Positions 8,418 through 16,483 of a DNA stretch of 64,000 nucleotides are shown piece by piece. The notes beneath the pieces were generated by a model. The model ran no database searches. It was not told the origin of the DNA and worked only from the letters and a program-made list of their open reading frames with translations. Numbering within the stretch: the stretch's first letter is position 1; each line of letters opens with the position of its first letter. The stretch comes from Pseudorhodoplanes sp. (GTDB taxonomy: Bacteria; Pseudomonadota; Alphaproteobacteria; Rhizobiales; Xanthobacteraceae). The DNA is taken from assembly GCA_019187085.1 (NCBI GenBank), contig JABARS010000003.1, positions 1-64,000 of the forward strand, written 5' to 3'. The translations under genes and the position numbers were made by a program.

Positions 8418-10117
8418 ACCGCCCGCGTCTCGCCGAGCGGCAGCGACAGGCGAAACTCGGTCGCGCCCGGTGCCCGCGACTGCAGCCAGATTTTCCCGCC
8501 GTGCGATTCCATGATCGAGGCGCAGATCGGCAGTCCGAGCCCGAGCCCCTCGTTCTTGGAGGTGGAGAGCGGATGGAAGAGCTTCTCGGCCAGCTCGTCG
8601 GGCACGCCCGAGCCATTGTCGGAGACCGCGATCTCGATGCGCCGGGGGGCGTCGAACTGTTGCGCGGACACGCGAATGCGGCCGTCGGTCCGGTGCGCGC
8701 TTGCGATGGCGTCCATCGCATTGCGGACGAGATTGAGAATCACCTGCTGCAACTGGATGCGGTCTCCGTAGATCGGGGGCAGCGTGTCGGGAACGTTAAG
8801 CTCCACCGCAACCTGATTCCACGAAGCGTCGGTGTGCACAAGCGTCAAGGCCTGGTCGAGCATCTCGCGGACTTCGATCGTGGATTCGTGCGGGCGGCCG
8901 CGCCGCAGGAAGTCGCGCATGTGGCGCACGACCCCGCTGATATGGTCGATCTCGGTGATGGCGGAGGACAGGTTGCGGTCGGCGCGCGCCTGGTCGCCGC
9001 CGGTGCGCAGGATGTGCTGCGCCGAGCGCGCCAGCGCGCGCGCCGCCGTCATCGGCTGGTTGATCTCGTGCGCCAGCGTCGAGGCCATGCTGCTGACGAG
9101 GTTGAAGCGCGCGGCCTGCGCGGCCTCGGCTTCGGTGACCTTCAGACGCGCCTCGGCCTCGCGCGCGAGCCGGTCGGAGGTGCGCCGCTCGCTGACCACG
9201 ACGCCGACGATCAGGCCGGTGGTGGTGAGGACCAGCATCAGCATCTGCAGCTCGGTGAAGGCGCGCGCGTCATAGTCGTTGATGTGCAGGAGCGCCACCA
9301 CGCCGAGCTGGGTCACTGCCAGCGCGAGGCAGGCGCCGTCGAAGCCGTAGCGGACGGCCGCGATCACGGTCGGAACGAAGAGCAGATAGAAGAAGCGAAA
9401 CCCCGGCGCGCCGTCGCTGACCGCCATGACCCAAAGAGCGGCGACGAGCACGACGATATAAAGCGCTGCCTCGGGCAGCACCGAGCGAAGCGCGGGTAGC
9501 GAAATATGCCGCCGGTCGAAGACGAAGCGCAGGATGAGCGGCGTCGTGACGGCGATCCCGATTATGTCGCCGATCAGGAGCGGCACCGAGGCATGCGGAA
9601 GGTCGCGGACGTCGAACGTCCCGAAGGCCAGGAAGAAGGCGCTCAGCAGCACGCTGTTCACCGCCGCGCCGGCAACGCCGACGGCGAGCAAGACGAGCAC
9701 GTCGCGCAGGTGAACGAGACCGATATCGAGCCGGAAGTAGCGGCGCGCGGTTGCCGCCGCAAGTGAATAGCTGAGCGCGACGATCGCGCCCACGCCGAGG
9801 ACCAGCGGCCAGTCGAGCTTGCTACGCAGCACGAGGCTTTCGGCGACGATCACGCCGGCAAACAGGATCAGGCCGCTGCCGCGGCCGGCAAAGATCAGGA
9901 GCGCGAACAGCGCCCCGAGGCCAGGATTCCACGGGGTGACGGGGAGCCCCTTGTATTCGTGGAGGAAGCTCGCCCATTCAAGGCCTAGATAGGCGGCAAG
10001 GAACAGTGCGGCGACGGCAATGCGCGCGGGAAGGCCCGGCGACGCGGACAGGAAGAAGTTGCGCCCGGTACCGACCGGGGGGAGGAAGCGGTCGTCCTTG
10101 TTGACCGTCAGGTTCAC
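8414..10117 (-). CDS. MASE1-domain sensor histidine kinase (FixL-like catalytic core)
   Basis: A membrane sensor kinase of 567 aa starting GTG 10117. Residues about 30-320 form a multi-helix MASE1-like integral membrane sensor. A short coiled-coil linker (RTSDRLAREAEARLKVTEAEAAQ) follows, then the H-box LAHEINQPMTAARAL with phospho-acceptor His near residue 365, and an ATPase domain with N-box LVRNAMDAI, G1 VSDNGSGVP and G2 NEGLGLGLPI. The HEINQP form is that of FixL-type kinases. The frame is open far upstream, but that part is the shadow of the SnoaL-like gene. The ligand is unknown; no PAS or heme domain is present, so this is not an oxygen-sensing FixL. Confidence 0.9.
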   Translation of the reverse strand: MNLTVNKDDRFLPPVGTGRNFFLSASPGLPARIAVAALFLAAYLGLEWASFLHEYKGLPVTPWNPGLGALFALLIFAGRGSGLILFAGVIVAESLVLRSKLDWPLVLGVGAIVALSYSLAAATARRYFRLDIGLVHLRDVLVLLAVGVAGAAVNSVLLSAFFLAFGTFDVRDLPHASVPLLIGDIIGIAVTTPLILRFVFDRRHISLPALRSVLPEAALYIVVLVAALWVMAVSDGAPGFRFFYLLFVPTVIAAVRYGFDGACLALAVTQLGVVALLHINDYDARAFTELQMLMLVLTTTGLIVGVVVSERRTSDRLAREAEARLKVTEAEAAQAARFNLVSSMASTLAHEINQPMTAARALARSAQHILRTGGDQARADRNLSSAITEIDHISGVVRHMRDFLRRGRPHESTIEVREMLDQALTLVHTDASWNQVAVELNVPDTLPPIYGDRIQLQQVILNLVRNAMDAIASAHRTDGRIRVSAQQFDAPRRIEIAVSDNGSGVPDELAEKLFHPLSTSKNEGLGLGLPICASIMESHGGKIWLQSRAPGATEFRLSLPLGETRAV

Positions 10118-10212
10118 CGGTGAAGAGCGCTCCGCTCGCCGGGCGACAGGACGCCCGCACGCATGCGGACTATAGCCGCCGCCTTCCGGCGGGCAACGGC
10201 TGGCGGTTGCTG

Positions 10213-10824
10213 CTACAGCGCCTTGCCGGCGAGCCAGTCCGCGCCGCGCCGGTAGAGCGCCTCCAGCGCCGCGCCGTCGAGGCCGGGCATGTCGGTCTTG
10301 ACCTTGTAGCCGATGCGCGCCTGCATGTAGGCCAGATGCCGGTAGCCTTCCGGAAACTGCATCAGGAGGGTCTGGTCGAGCGAAAGCCTTGCCGCCGGAT
10401 CGACCGGATCCAGCCGGTCCTTCTCGTAGATCGGCTGGCGCAGCACGAGGCCCCAGCGGTCCTGACGCTTTTCGAGGAAGTCGTAGAAGCGCCCGGTGCA
10501 CACGACGTCGCACGGAACGCCCTCGACCGGCGCGCGCTGGGAGATCGTCATCTTGGTCTGTGCGATGGCGCGGTTGCCGGCCAGATCGACGGTCATGCCG
10601 CCGAGGAAATGCAGGATGCGCACGCCCTTGTCGTAACCCTCCTGGCTGACCCTGATGAACTCGTCCGCCGTCCCCTGAAACCAGGTCGCCATCATGCGTC
10701 CGTCGTCGTGCCAGACCGTGCGGAAGCGATCCCACATGCGCGCGTCGCGCCAGAGCGCCCAGTTTTCGATCAGATCGCGGATGGCGAGGCGGTCGGCGGT
10801 GTCACCCTGGGGCATAAGCTTCAT
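10213..10824 (-). CDS. SnoaL/NTF2-like fold protein
   Basis: A 203-residue protein beginning MKLMPQGDTADRLAIRDLIENWALWRDARMW..., the usual opening of SnoaL-like (NTF2-fold) small-molecule enzymes and dehydratase-like proteins. WHDDGRMMATWFQGTADEF follows near residue 45. ATG 10824 has AAAGGGA just upstream; the longer frame runs into a REP-like palindrome and the divergent SDR gene and is rejected. It lies upstream of the kinase on the same strand with a 95-base gap and is divergent from an SDR gene, so it may belong functionally with the SDR and gentisate dioxygenase. The substrate is unknown. Confidence 0.8.
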   Translation of the reverse strand: MKLMPQGDTADRLAIRDLIENWALWRDARMWDRFRTVWHDDGRMMATWFQGTADEFIRVSQEGYDKGVRILHFLGGMTVDLAGNRAIAQTKMTISQRAPVEGVPCDVVCTGRFYDFLEKRQDRWGLVLRQPIYEKDRLDPVDPAARLSLDQTLLMQFPEGYRHLAYMQARIGYKVKTDMPGLDGAALEALYRRGADWLAGKAL

Positions 10825-10833
10825 TTCCCTTTG

Positions 10834-10869
10834 GTCATGCCCGCGCTTGTCGCGGGCATCCACGTCTTG
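10834..10869. repeat. REP-like palindrome (ATGCCCGCG type)
   Basis: Perfect 9-bp arms ATGCCCGCG (10837-10845) and CGCGGGCAT (10851-10859) around a CTTGT loop, followed by CCACGTCTTG. The layout of palindrome plus CCACGTCTT tail is the common intergenic repeat seen in Bradyrhizobium-like genomes. It occupies the divergent promoter region between the SnoaL-like and SDR genes. Confidence 0.7.
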
Positions 10870-10918
10870 CGACAATGTCGCCGAGGCGTGACCTCGTCCT
10901 AACCGGAGTTGATCGGAC

Positions 10919-11683
10919 ATGGCAAGGCTTGCAGGCCGCAGCGCAATCGTCACCGGCGGCGCGCGCGGCATCGGCGCGCATTATTCGCGCGCGCTGGCGG
11001 CCGCCGGTGCCCGCGTGATGATCGCCGACATTGCCGACGGCACGGCGCTGGCCGCGCAGATCGAGGCGGCTTGCGGCGCCGGGACGGCGGCAAGCGCGGT
11101 CTGCGACGTCAGCGATGAGGCGCAGGTGATGCGCCTTGTCGCCGGGACGGTCGAGCGCTTCGGCGGCATCGACATCCTGGTCAACAATGCCGCGCTCTAT
11201 GCCAGCCTGCCGCCGGTCAAGTGCACCGAGATCGATGTTGCGTTGTGGGACCGGGTCATGGCCGTGAACGTGCGCGGACCGTTCCTGATGGCCAAGCACG
11301 TCGCCCCGCACATGATCGCGCGCAAGGCCGGCAAGATCGTCAATATCGCCTCCGGCACCGCCTACAAGGGGCTGCCGGATTTCCTGCATTACGTGACGTC
11401 GAAAGGAGCGATCGTGTCGTTCACGCGCGCGCTGTCGCGCGATCTCGGCGGCCACAATATCTGCGTCAACACGCTGGCGCCCGGGCTGATCCTGAGCGAC
11501 ACCGGTCTTGAAAATACCGCCCATCTCGACCAGTCGCGCTCCTCGGTGATCGCCAGCCGGGCGATCAAGCGCGACGGCTATCCCGCCGACCTCCTGGGTG
11601 CGCTGATCTTCCTTGCGTCCTCCGACAGCGATTTCGTGACCGGCCAGACCATCGCGGTCGACGGGGGCTCGGTGAATACCTGA
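10919..11683 (+). CDS. SDR-family NAD(P)-dependent oxidoreductase
   Basis: A classical short-chain dehydrogenase of 254 aa. The Rossmann glycine motif TGGARGIG is near residue 12, NNAALYASLP near 87 is the NNAG-type motif, catalytic Ser lies in IVNIASGTAYKG (near 143) and the YVTSK catalytic Tyr/Lys pair near 157. The C-terminus GQTIAVDGGSVNT is typical. The cofactor preference and substrate are not readable. Gentisate dioxygenase follows after a 78-base gap on the same strand, so an aromatic-alcohol or diol dehydrogenase role in the same pathway is plausible inference only. Confidence 0.9.
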   Translation: MARLAGRSAIVTGGARGIGAHYSRALAAAGARVMIADIADGTALAAQIEAACGAGTAASAVCDVSDEAQVMRLVAGTVERFGGIDILVNNAALYASLPPVKCTEIDVALWDRVMAVNVRGPFLMAKHVAPHMIARKAGKIVNIASGTAYKGLPDFLHYVTSKGAIVSFTRALSRDLGGHNICVNTLAPGLILSDTGLENTAHLDQSRSSVIASRAIKRDGYPADLLGALIFLASSDSDFVTGQTIAVDGGSVNT

Positions 11684-11761
11684 TATGCCCGGTCCGCCGC
11701 CCTTGTCGCGGTGAGGGGACCTAATATAGTTGCAAACAACAGCGAAACCCGGGAGGAAACC

Positions 11762-12844
11762 ATGGAAGCCGCAACGGTGGGCAGCCAACCGCGCACCGAC
11801 AAGAAGGCGCTGGTTTACGAGGGCAGCAAGGATCCCAGGCGCGCGGCCTTCTACGAGAAGATTTCGCAGCGCGACATGACTCCGCTGTGGGAGGTGCTCA
11901 AGGACCTCGTCACCAGGGAACCGCGCACGGCCTGCGTTCCCGCGATCTGGCACTTCGACGAGGTCAAGCCGCTGGTGATGGAATCCGGCGGGCTTCTGAC
12001 CGCGCAGGAAGCCGAACGGCGCGTGCTCGTTCTGGAAAATCCCGCGCTGCGCGGCCAGTCGCGGATCACGAACACGCTCTATGCCGGCCTGCAGCTCATT
12101 CTGCCCGGAGAGATCGCGGGCGCACACCGTCACACCGCGTCCGCCATCCGTCTCATCCTCGACGGCGAAGGCGCCTATACCCAGGTCGACGGCGAAAAGA
12201 CCGTCATGAAATACGGCGACTTCGTCCTGACGCCGAACTGGACCGCGCACGACCACGGCAACGAATCGAAGGTGCCGATGATCTGGCTCGACGTGCTCGA
12301 CGTGCCGACGGTGAATTTCTTCGAGACGGCGTTCGCCGAGCATCTCGACGACGCGGTGCAGAACACCGCGCGCGTCAACAACGATTCGCTCTGGCGCTTC
12401 GGCTCGGGCGTGCTGCCGGACGGCTCGGACACCTCGATGATCCGCTCGCCCGTAGTCAACTATGCCTATGAGCGCGTGCGCCCGATCCTCGATCGCCTGA
12501 AAAAGACCGACGAGGTCAATCCGCATCACGGTTTCCGGCTGCGCTATGCCAATCCGTTCAATGGCGGCTGGTCGTCGCCGACCATGGGCGCGCAACTGTC
12601 GCTGATGCCGGCGAACTTCAAGGGCGAGAGCTATCGCTCGACCGACGCCACGATTTTCGTGTGCCTGGAAGGAAAGGGTGCGACCCGGATCGGCGAGGAG
12701 ACGCTCGACTGGGGGCCGCGCGACGTGTTCGTGGTGCCGACCTGGAAGCCGTATGCGCACCGCACCGAAGGCGAGAGCGTGCTGTTCTCGATTTCCGACC
12801 GGCCGGCGCAGGAGGCGCTCGGCATCTGGCGCGAGCTGAACTGA
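11762..12844 (+). CDS. Gentisate 1,2-dioxygenase (bicupin)
   Basis: A bicupin Fe(II) ring-cleavage dioxygenase of 360 aa, matching the 340-370 aa usual for gentisate 1,2-dioxygenase, which opens gentisate to maleylpyruvate. The N-terminal cupin contains the metal-binding AGAHRHTASAIRLILDGEG (near residue 120) and the second His in NWTAHDHGNE (near 160). The C-terminal cupin (VCLEGKGATRIGEETLDW) looks less metal-competent, as in the family. ATG 11762 follows GGGAGGAAACC. Related salicylate or 1-hydroxy-2-naphthoate dioxygenases share the fold, so the exact substrate is less sure than the family. A hairpin between it and the convergent MetF-like gene may end both transcripts. Confidence 0.88.
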   Translation: MEAATVGSQPRTDKKALVYEGSKDPRRAAFYEKISQRDMTPLWEVLKDLVTREPRTACVPAIWHFDEVKPLVMESGGLLTAQEAERRVLVLENPALRGQSRITNTLYAGLQLILPGEIAGAHRHTASAIRLILDGEGAYTQVDGEKTVMKYGDFVLTPNWTAHDHGNESKVPMIWLDVLDVPTVNFFETAFAEHLDDAVQNTARVNNDSLWRFGSGVLPDGSDTSMIRSPVVNYAYERVRPILDRLKKTDEVNPHHGFRLRYANPFNGGWSSPTMGAQLSLMPANFKGESYRSTDATIFVCLEGKGATRIGEETLDWGPRDVFVVPTWKPYAHRTEGESVLFSISDRPAQEALGIWRELN

Positions 12845-12850
12845 ACGGCT

Positions 12851-12870
12851 GCGCCGCGGAGCCGCGGCGC
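12851..12870. terminator. GC-rich hairpin between convergent genes
   Basis: Perfect 9-bp stem (GCGCCGCGG / CCGCGGCGC) with a 2-base loop lies between the stops of the dioxygenase (+) and the MetF-like gene (-). There is no U-tract, so it is a barrier or repeat rather than a textbook intrinsic terminator. Confidence 0.4.
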
Positions 12871-12876
12871 GCGCTC

Positions 12877-13821
12877 TCAAGCCTGGTTGACGGTGAAACC
12901 GCCCGCGCGGTCGAGCGCGATGCGGCCGGCGGCGGCCGCCGCCACCCAGCGCGCGGTCGCGTCCACGCCGCCGAACGAGAAGAAATGGCCGCTGACGTCG
13001 CCGAGCCGGCGCTCCTCGCGCGTCTGCGCCAGCGCGCGCACGATCGGATCCGGGGCGCTGACGGTGAACAGGTTCTTCATCAGCCCGGCCTGGCGGGCGG
13101 CGCCGGCGGCGGAGGCCTTCACGCCGCAGCGCGCCGCATAGCGCAAAAGCGTGGTCAGGCTGGTCGGCCCCGCCATGCCCACGCGCACGCGATGCTCGAT
13201 GCCGAGGTCGCGCACGCGGTCGATCCAGCGCACGATCGCCGCGGCATCGAAGCAGAACTGGGTGACGATCTCCACCGACAGGCCGCTCTGCTCGGCGGCG
13301 TCGATCTTGGCCGCGAGCATGCGATCGAGCGTCTCCGGCGCGAGCAGGGGATGGCCCTCGGGATGACCGGCGATGCCGACGGTGCGGATGCCGTGTCGCG
13401 CGAGCAGGCCGCTCTCGATCAGCTCGAGCGCGCCGGCATAGGGACCGGCGGCGCGGTCGCGGTCGCCGGCAATGACCAGCACGCGCACGACGCCCGCCTG
13501 CGCCGCAAACTTTTCCAGCAGCGCCGACAGTTGCGTGGCGGAAGCGAAATTGCGCGCCGCCAGATGCGGCACCGGCTCGAAGCCCGCCGTACGCACCGCG
13601 ACCGCCTGATCGAGCACCTCCTCCGGTGCGCGCGTGGGAATCGCGCTCAGATAGACCGCGGTGCCGGGCGCGGCCGCGTTCTTCAGCGCGGCGATGTCGG
13701 CGGCCTTCGGCCGCGTCGCCTCCAGCGAATAGCCGGACAGGAAGTCGGCGATGCGGGCACGCACGGCGTTCTCGGCGGGCAACGCGGCGGCGGGATCGAG
13801 GGCAGGCGCCGTGACGATCAT
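12877..13821 (-). CDS. Methylenetetrahydrofolate reductase (MetF)-like protein
   Basis: A 314-residue TIM-barrel flavoprotein-like enzyme related to MetF, which reduces 5,10-methylene-THF to 5-methyl-THF. Family-like features are YLSAIPTRAPEEVLDQA near residue 55, FEPVPHLAARNF (residues of the PH-x-AAR type) near 80, LVIAGDRDRAAGPY near 120, and EIVTQFCFDAAAIVRWID near 185, the MetF QxxFD segment. It diverges enough from housekeeping MetF that the exact substrate is uncertain. ATG 13821 overlaps the stop of the upstream methyltransferase fusion gene by an ATGA, so the two are translationally coupled and probably act together in one-carbon or methyl-group metabolism. Confidence 0.82.
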   Translation of the reverse strand: MIVTAPALDPAAALPAENAVRARIADFLSGYSLEATRPKAADIAALKNAAAPGTAVYLSAIPTRAPEEVLDQAVAVRTAGFEPVPHLAARNFASATQLSALLEKFAAQAGVVRVLVIAGDRDRAAGPYAGALELIESGLLARHGIRTVGIAGHPEGHPLLAPETLDRMLAAKIDAAEQSGLSVEIVTQFCFDAAAIVRWIDRVRDLGIEHRVRVGMAGPTSLTTLLRYAARCGVKASAAGAARQAGLMKNLFTVSAPDPIVRALAQTREERRLGDVSGHFFSFGGVDATARWVAAAAAGRIALDRAGGFTVNQA

Positions 13822-15233
13822 TCGCGCCGCCTCGAAATCACGTAGGACTCGTCGTTGAACCACAGCCCGTTATGCTCGCGCAGCACCTCGCGCGTGGCGT
13901 CGATATAGCGGCCGTCCTTCACCACCTCGTTGAGCCGGTCGTCCTCCACCTGCGCCACATAGATCGCCGCGTTCCAGGCCGCGAGCGCGGTCGAGGTGCC
14001 GATCGAGCCGGTGACCTCGCTCGGCAGCGTGTGCATCTGGTACTGGAAGATCGAGCGGTTGTCGGCATAGGTGTTGAAGTTGAGGTCGCGCGCGGCCGGG
14101 CCGAGCGCCCGCTTGACCTCGCGCAGGATGGTGTGGCGGTCGTGCTGGAACGGGTTGTCGCCCGGCCACACCTTCTCGATGATCTCGGTGCCCGGATCGC
14201 GGCCGTGCGAATGGATCGCGATCAGCCGTCCGCCGGGGCCGAGCGCGCGCGCCAGCGGCGCGATCACCTTGCCGGCCTTGAACTCGGCCGGGGCGCGCAG
14301 CCGGTAGGGCTGCGAGGCGATGACGAGATCGAAATCCGCCGTCGCCTGGCCGCGCTTGGGGATGACCGGATCGAGCATGAACTTGTGGTCCTGCCGGTAG
14401 AGCACCAGCACGACCGGACGCTCGTAGATCGGGTTGCCGGTCTTGGCGCTGACGCCGGCCTTCCAGTTCTCGGACAGGAAGTCCTGCAGGCCGGTGATCT
14501 GCTCCTCGAAATCGTGCGCGGTGTTGCCGGTGAGCGCGACCTCGTTCCAGACGAGGCTGCCGGCGGCGGCCGGCGACTTCACGGTGAGCCACGGCGCTTC
14601 CGAGTAATACATGTTGGTGAGCACGAGCACGGTGCCCGGATGCTCGAAGAAGCGGTCGGGCATCTTCTCGAGCGTGAGGCGGATATCCTCGAGGCTGATT
14701 TCCTTGCCCGAGATATAGAACGGCATGTTCGGATATTTGTGATGCATGGCGCGCATCACGCGCGTGAGCACGGTGCCGTCGCCCATGCCGGCATCGAACA
14801 CGCGCACCGCCGGCGGACGCGGATGGATGTTGGCGAGCTCGAGCGCGACGCGGTTCGCCACCACCCATTTCTCGCTGCAGGTGTTGACGAACAGGAGATA
14901 TTTCTGCCGGTTGTCGAAGAAGCGGAAATTGCGCTGCGGGTCCATGCCGGGGGCGGTGGAGGCGACCGGGCGCAGCACGGGGGCGCCGGCGTCGGATTGC
15001 GGGGCGTGCGGCAGCGCGCGCTGAATGACCATGGGACGGATGCTTTCCTTACCCGCGTTCGTGTTCATGAAGGTGCGGATGCGATCGAGCGTCTCGGTGG
15101 TGATGCGCCCGCCATTGCGCAGCCGGCTGGTCAGCTTGCCGTCATTGACCGCGCGGCGGCCGAAGGTGGATTCGGCAAGGCCGGACTGGCGGCAGTAATC
15201 GGAGATTTCCTGAAGCAGCTCTTGTGCGTTCAT
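13818..15233 (-). CDS. HTH-domain/SAM-dependent methyltransferase-like fusion protein
   Basis: A 471-residue protein. Residues about 1-60 look like a small HTH DNA-binding domain (STFGRRAVNDGKLTSRLRNG then ITTETLDRIRTFM). Residues about 100-440 form a class I methyltransferase-like domain with the glycine motif VRVFDAGMGDGTVLTRVM, then YISGKEISLEDI and, later, LARALGPGGRLIAIHSHG. It overlaps the MetF-like gene by ATGA. Its promoter region is crowded with GTGGGCA-type half-sites, suggesting that it regulates itself. The fusion could be a methyl-status sensor regulator or a methyltransferase that controls its own synthesis; both are inference. Confidence 0.75.
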   Translation of the reverse strand: MNAQELLQEISDYCRQSGLAESTFGRRAVNDGKLTSRLRNGGRITTETLDRIRTFMNTNAGKESIRPMVIQRALPHAPQSDAGAPVLRPVASTAPGMDPQRNFRFFDNRQKYLLFVNTCSEKWVVANRVALELANIHPRPPAVRVFDAGMGDGTVLTRVMRAMHHKYPNMPFYISGKEISLEDIRLTLEKMPDRFFEHPGTVLVLTNMYYSEAPWLTVKSPAAAGSLVWNEVALTGNTAHDFEEQITGLQDFLSENWKAGVSAKTGNPIYERPVVLVLYRQDHKFMLDPVIPKRGQATADFDLVIASQPYRLRAPAEFKAGKVIAPLARALGPGGRLIAIHSHGRDPGTEIIEKVWPGDNPFQHDRHTILREVKRALGPAARDLNFNTYADNRSIFQYQMHTLPSEVTGSIGTSTALAAWNAAIYVAQVEDDRLNEVVKDGRYIDATREVLREHNGLWFNDESYVISRRRE

Positions 15234-15339
15234 CGCACGCTTGTCCCTTGGTGTTTCCTCGAAGCCGGCCGCCCTTTGCGGGCGATCTCGTGTGCGACGA
15301 AATCGAACGCCGGAAGGCCGGCCGGGTCAACCACAAAAC

Positions 15340-15489
15340 TGCCCATTCCAACAGTGGGCAAATATGTGGGCAAAATCCCACTAGAAAATATATAGGAATT
15401 AAGGATTTTAAAGAGGTTCGCCCACTGGTGTTCCGATGCGGCTGCAAGCATTAGCATGAGGGCACTGGATTTGGTGGGATATTGCCCAC
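15340..15489. promoter_or_regulatory. Cluster of AGTGGGCAAAT-type half-sites (putative operators)
   Basis: Within 150 bases upstream of the HTH-methyltransferase gene there are at least seven matches or near matches to AGTGGGCAAAT on one or the other strand: 15340-15347, 15352-15361, 15365-15373, 15375-15382, 15418-15427, 15473-15479 and 15483-15489. Several are inverted pairs around AT-rich spacers, including a likely promoter segment at 15385-15412. The density is far above chance at this GC content. The adjacent HTH protein is the obvious candidate binder, by inference. Confidence 0.55.
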
Positions 15490-15580
15490 TATGCGGACGT
15501 GCGTCATCCCTGGGCCGGACGTTCCGGCCTGATGCGAAGGGGAGGCGGAGCGCCGCGCGGCGCATCAGCCTTTACTGTCG

Positions 15581-15816
15581 CCGCATCGCTTTCACGATGC
15601 GGCCGCCTCGCGGCGCTCCGCGCAGATAAGTTTACGCAATCTGCGCAAGCTTGATTGCGCGCGGCGTTTTCACTGCTGCACCTGATCTCGGGTTTACCCG
15701 AGATCGGATTCGAATAATGCGCAAGTCGGCTATAGCCGACTTGCGATTCCGCGCTTTCGTTCCGCGTTCCAGCGCGGATCGTCAGCCAGCTCCTGGCGGG
15801 GACCCGTAATGGTCCC
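15581..15816. repeat. Array of five perfect inverted repeats
   Basis: Five stems lie in 236 bases: CCGCATCG/CGATGCGG (15581-15602); GCGCAGAT/ATCTGCGC (15620-15646) with AAGTTTACGC in the loop; 10-bp arms GATCTCGGGT/ACCCGAGATC with a 2-base centre (15684-15705); a loop-less 26-bp perfect palindrome (15720-15745); and GGGACC/GGTCCC (15799-15816). None has a U-tract. AAGTTTACGC recurs in another perfect palindrome at 49579-49602, hinting at a dispersed repeat family. Confidence 0.7.
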
Positions 15817-16059
15817 GGGCGGAGCCCCGATGCAGCCCGGGAGCGCGGCCGACGAAGCCTGCGCGCGCGGGCGCCGCACCTTCCTCCGTCAGACTGGCGT
15901 CACCGGTCGACGCCCCTTGCCGAGGAAGATTATAGGAATATAATCATTTATAGGAATTTTGTCAAGAGACAATCTAGATGCCAAATATCACTCGTTTTGA
16001 AAATAATAATTGATAAAAGGAATATTATCCTATATTCGGAATTTGACTGAGGAGGCCTC

Positions 16060-16476
16060 ATGACGAACATCGCCATACTTCAAAGAGAAATCAGACGTCT
16101 GAAATACCAAGCGGCCGGATTAGCATTCGAACAAATGCTCCGGCAGTCGTCGCTCAATCCGAGCACAAAGTACGATCCCGATCAGCCGCGTGTCCCCGGG
16201 GGTAATCCGGATGGTGGCCAATGGGTGGCAACAAACAGAGGTGCGAGCGATTCTGTCGAGGACTACATCAGCAGACAGAATGAAGAGGCGTCGTATTCGG
16301 CTGAAATTTCTTCAGCCCGTAGAATTTCACCCGCATTGGAGGCCCGATGCGAACAGCAGAGAATTAAAGACGAATTTCAATGCCGAATGGTGGGACTAAG
16401 AGCCTGCTGGGTGCAGGCTGCGCTGCGCTACGCAAACTGTCTTCGAGATTTGCCGATTCCTCCTTTGAATTATTGA
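16060..16476 (+). CDS. Small protein with QPRVPGGNPDGGQW motif and twin C-x10-C C-terminus
   Basis: This protein is 138 aa, starting at ATG 16060 behind a strong GAGGAGG site. An N-terminal helix (ILQREIRRLKYQAAGLAFEQ) leads to YDPDQPRVPGGNPDGGQWV (near residues 43-61), a motif I associate with rhizobial proteins of unknown or toxin-like type. The C-terminal 45 residues carry C-x10-C-x7-C-x10-C and end PIPPLNY. There is no signal peptide or membrane segment. Base composition is visibly poorer in GC than neighbours, suggesting transfer. The downstream DUF6968-like gene starts 7 bases after the stop, so a two-gene unit, perhaps effector and partner, is inferred. Confidence 0.75.
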   Translation: MTNIAILQREIRRLKYQAAGLAFEQMLRQSSLNPSTKYDPDQPRVPGGNPDGGQWVATNRGASDSVEDYISRQNEEASYSAEISSARRISPALEARCEQQRIKDEFQCRMVGLRACWVQAALRYANCLRDLPIPPLNY

Positions 16477-16483
16477 GAGCGAA

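Larger units (their letters stand above)
15234..16059. other. 826-base gene-free accessory region with promoters and palindromes
   Basis: No convincing gene is seen. From left to right it holds the upstream region of the HTH-methyltransferase gene with its operator cluster (15340-15489), a run of perfect inverted repeats (15581-15816), a GC-rich stretch to about 15900, and an AT-rich promoter region (15925-16045) for the small gene at 16060. The motif TATAGGAAT occurs at 15391, 15931 and 15949, with an inverted, slightly altered copy at 16024-16034. An open frame crosses part of it on the minus strand but has no protein-like character. Confidence 0.6.

Noticed and set aside
10118..10735. N-terminal extension of the histidine kinase
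   Set aside because: The upstream frame is Arg/Gly-rich shadow of the SnoaL-like gene; GTG 10117 matches the conserved membrane-domain start.
15230..15565. 111-codon minus-strand ORF upstream of the HTH-methyltransferase gene
   Set aside because: It runs through the operator cluster and AT-rich promoter region and shows no domain or ribosome site.
15684..15745. Rho-independent terminators for the flanking genes
   Set aside because: Stems are perfect but lack T-tracts and lie upstream of both neighbouring genes rather than downstream.
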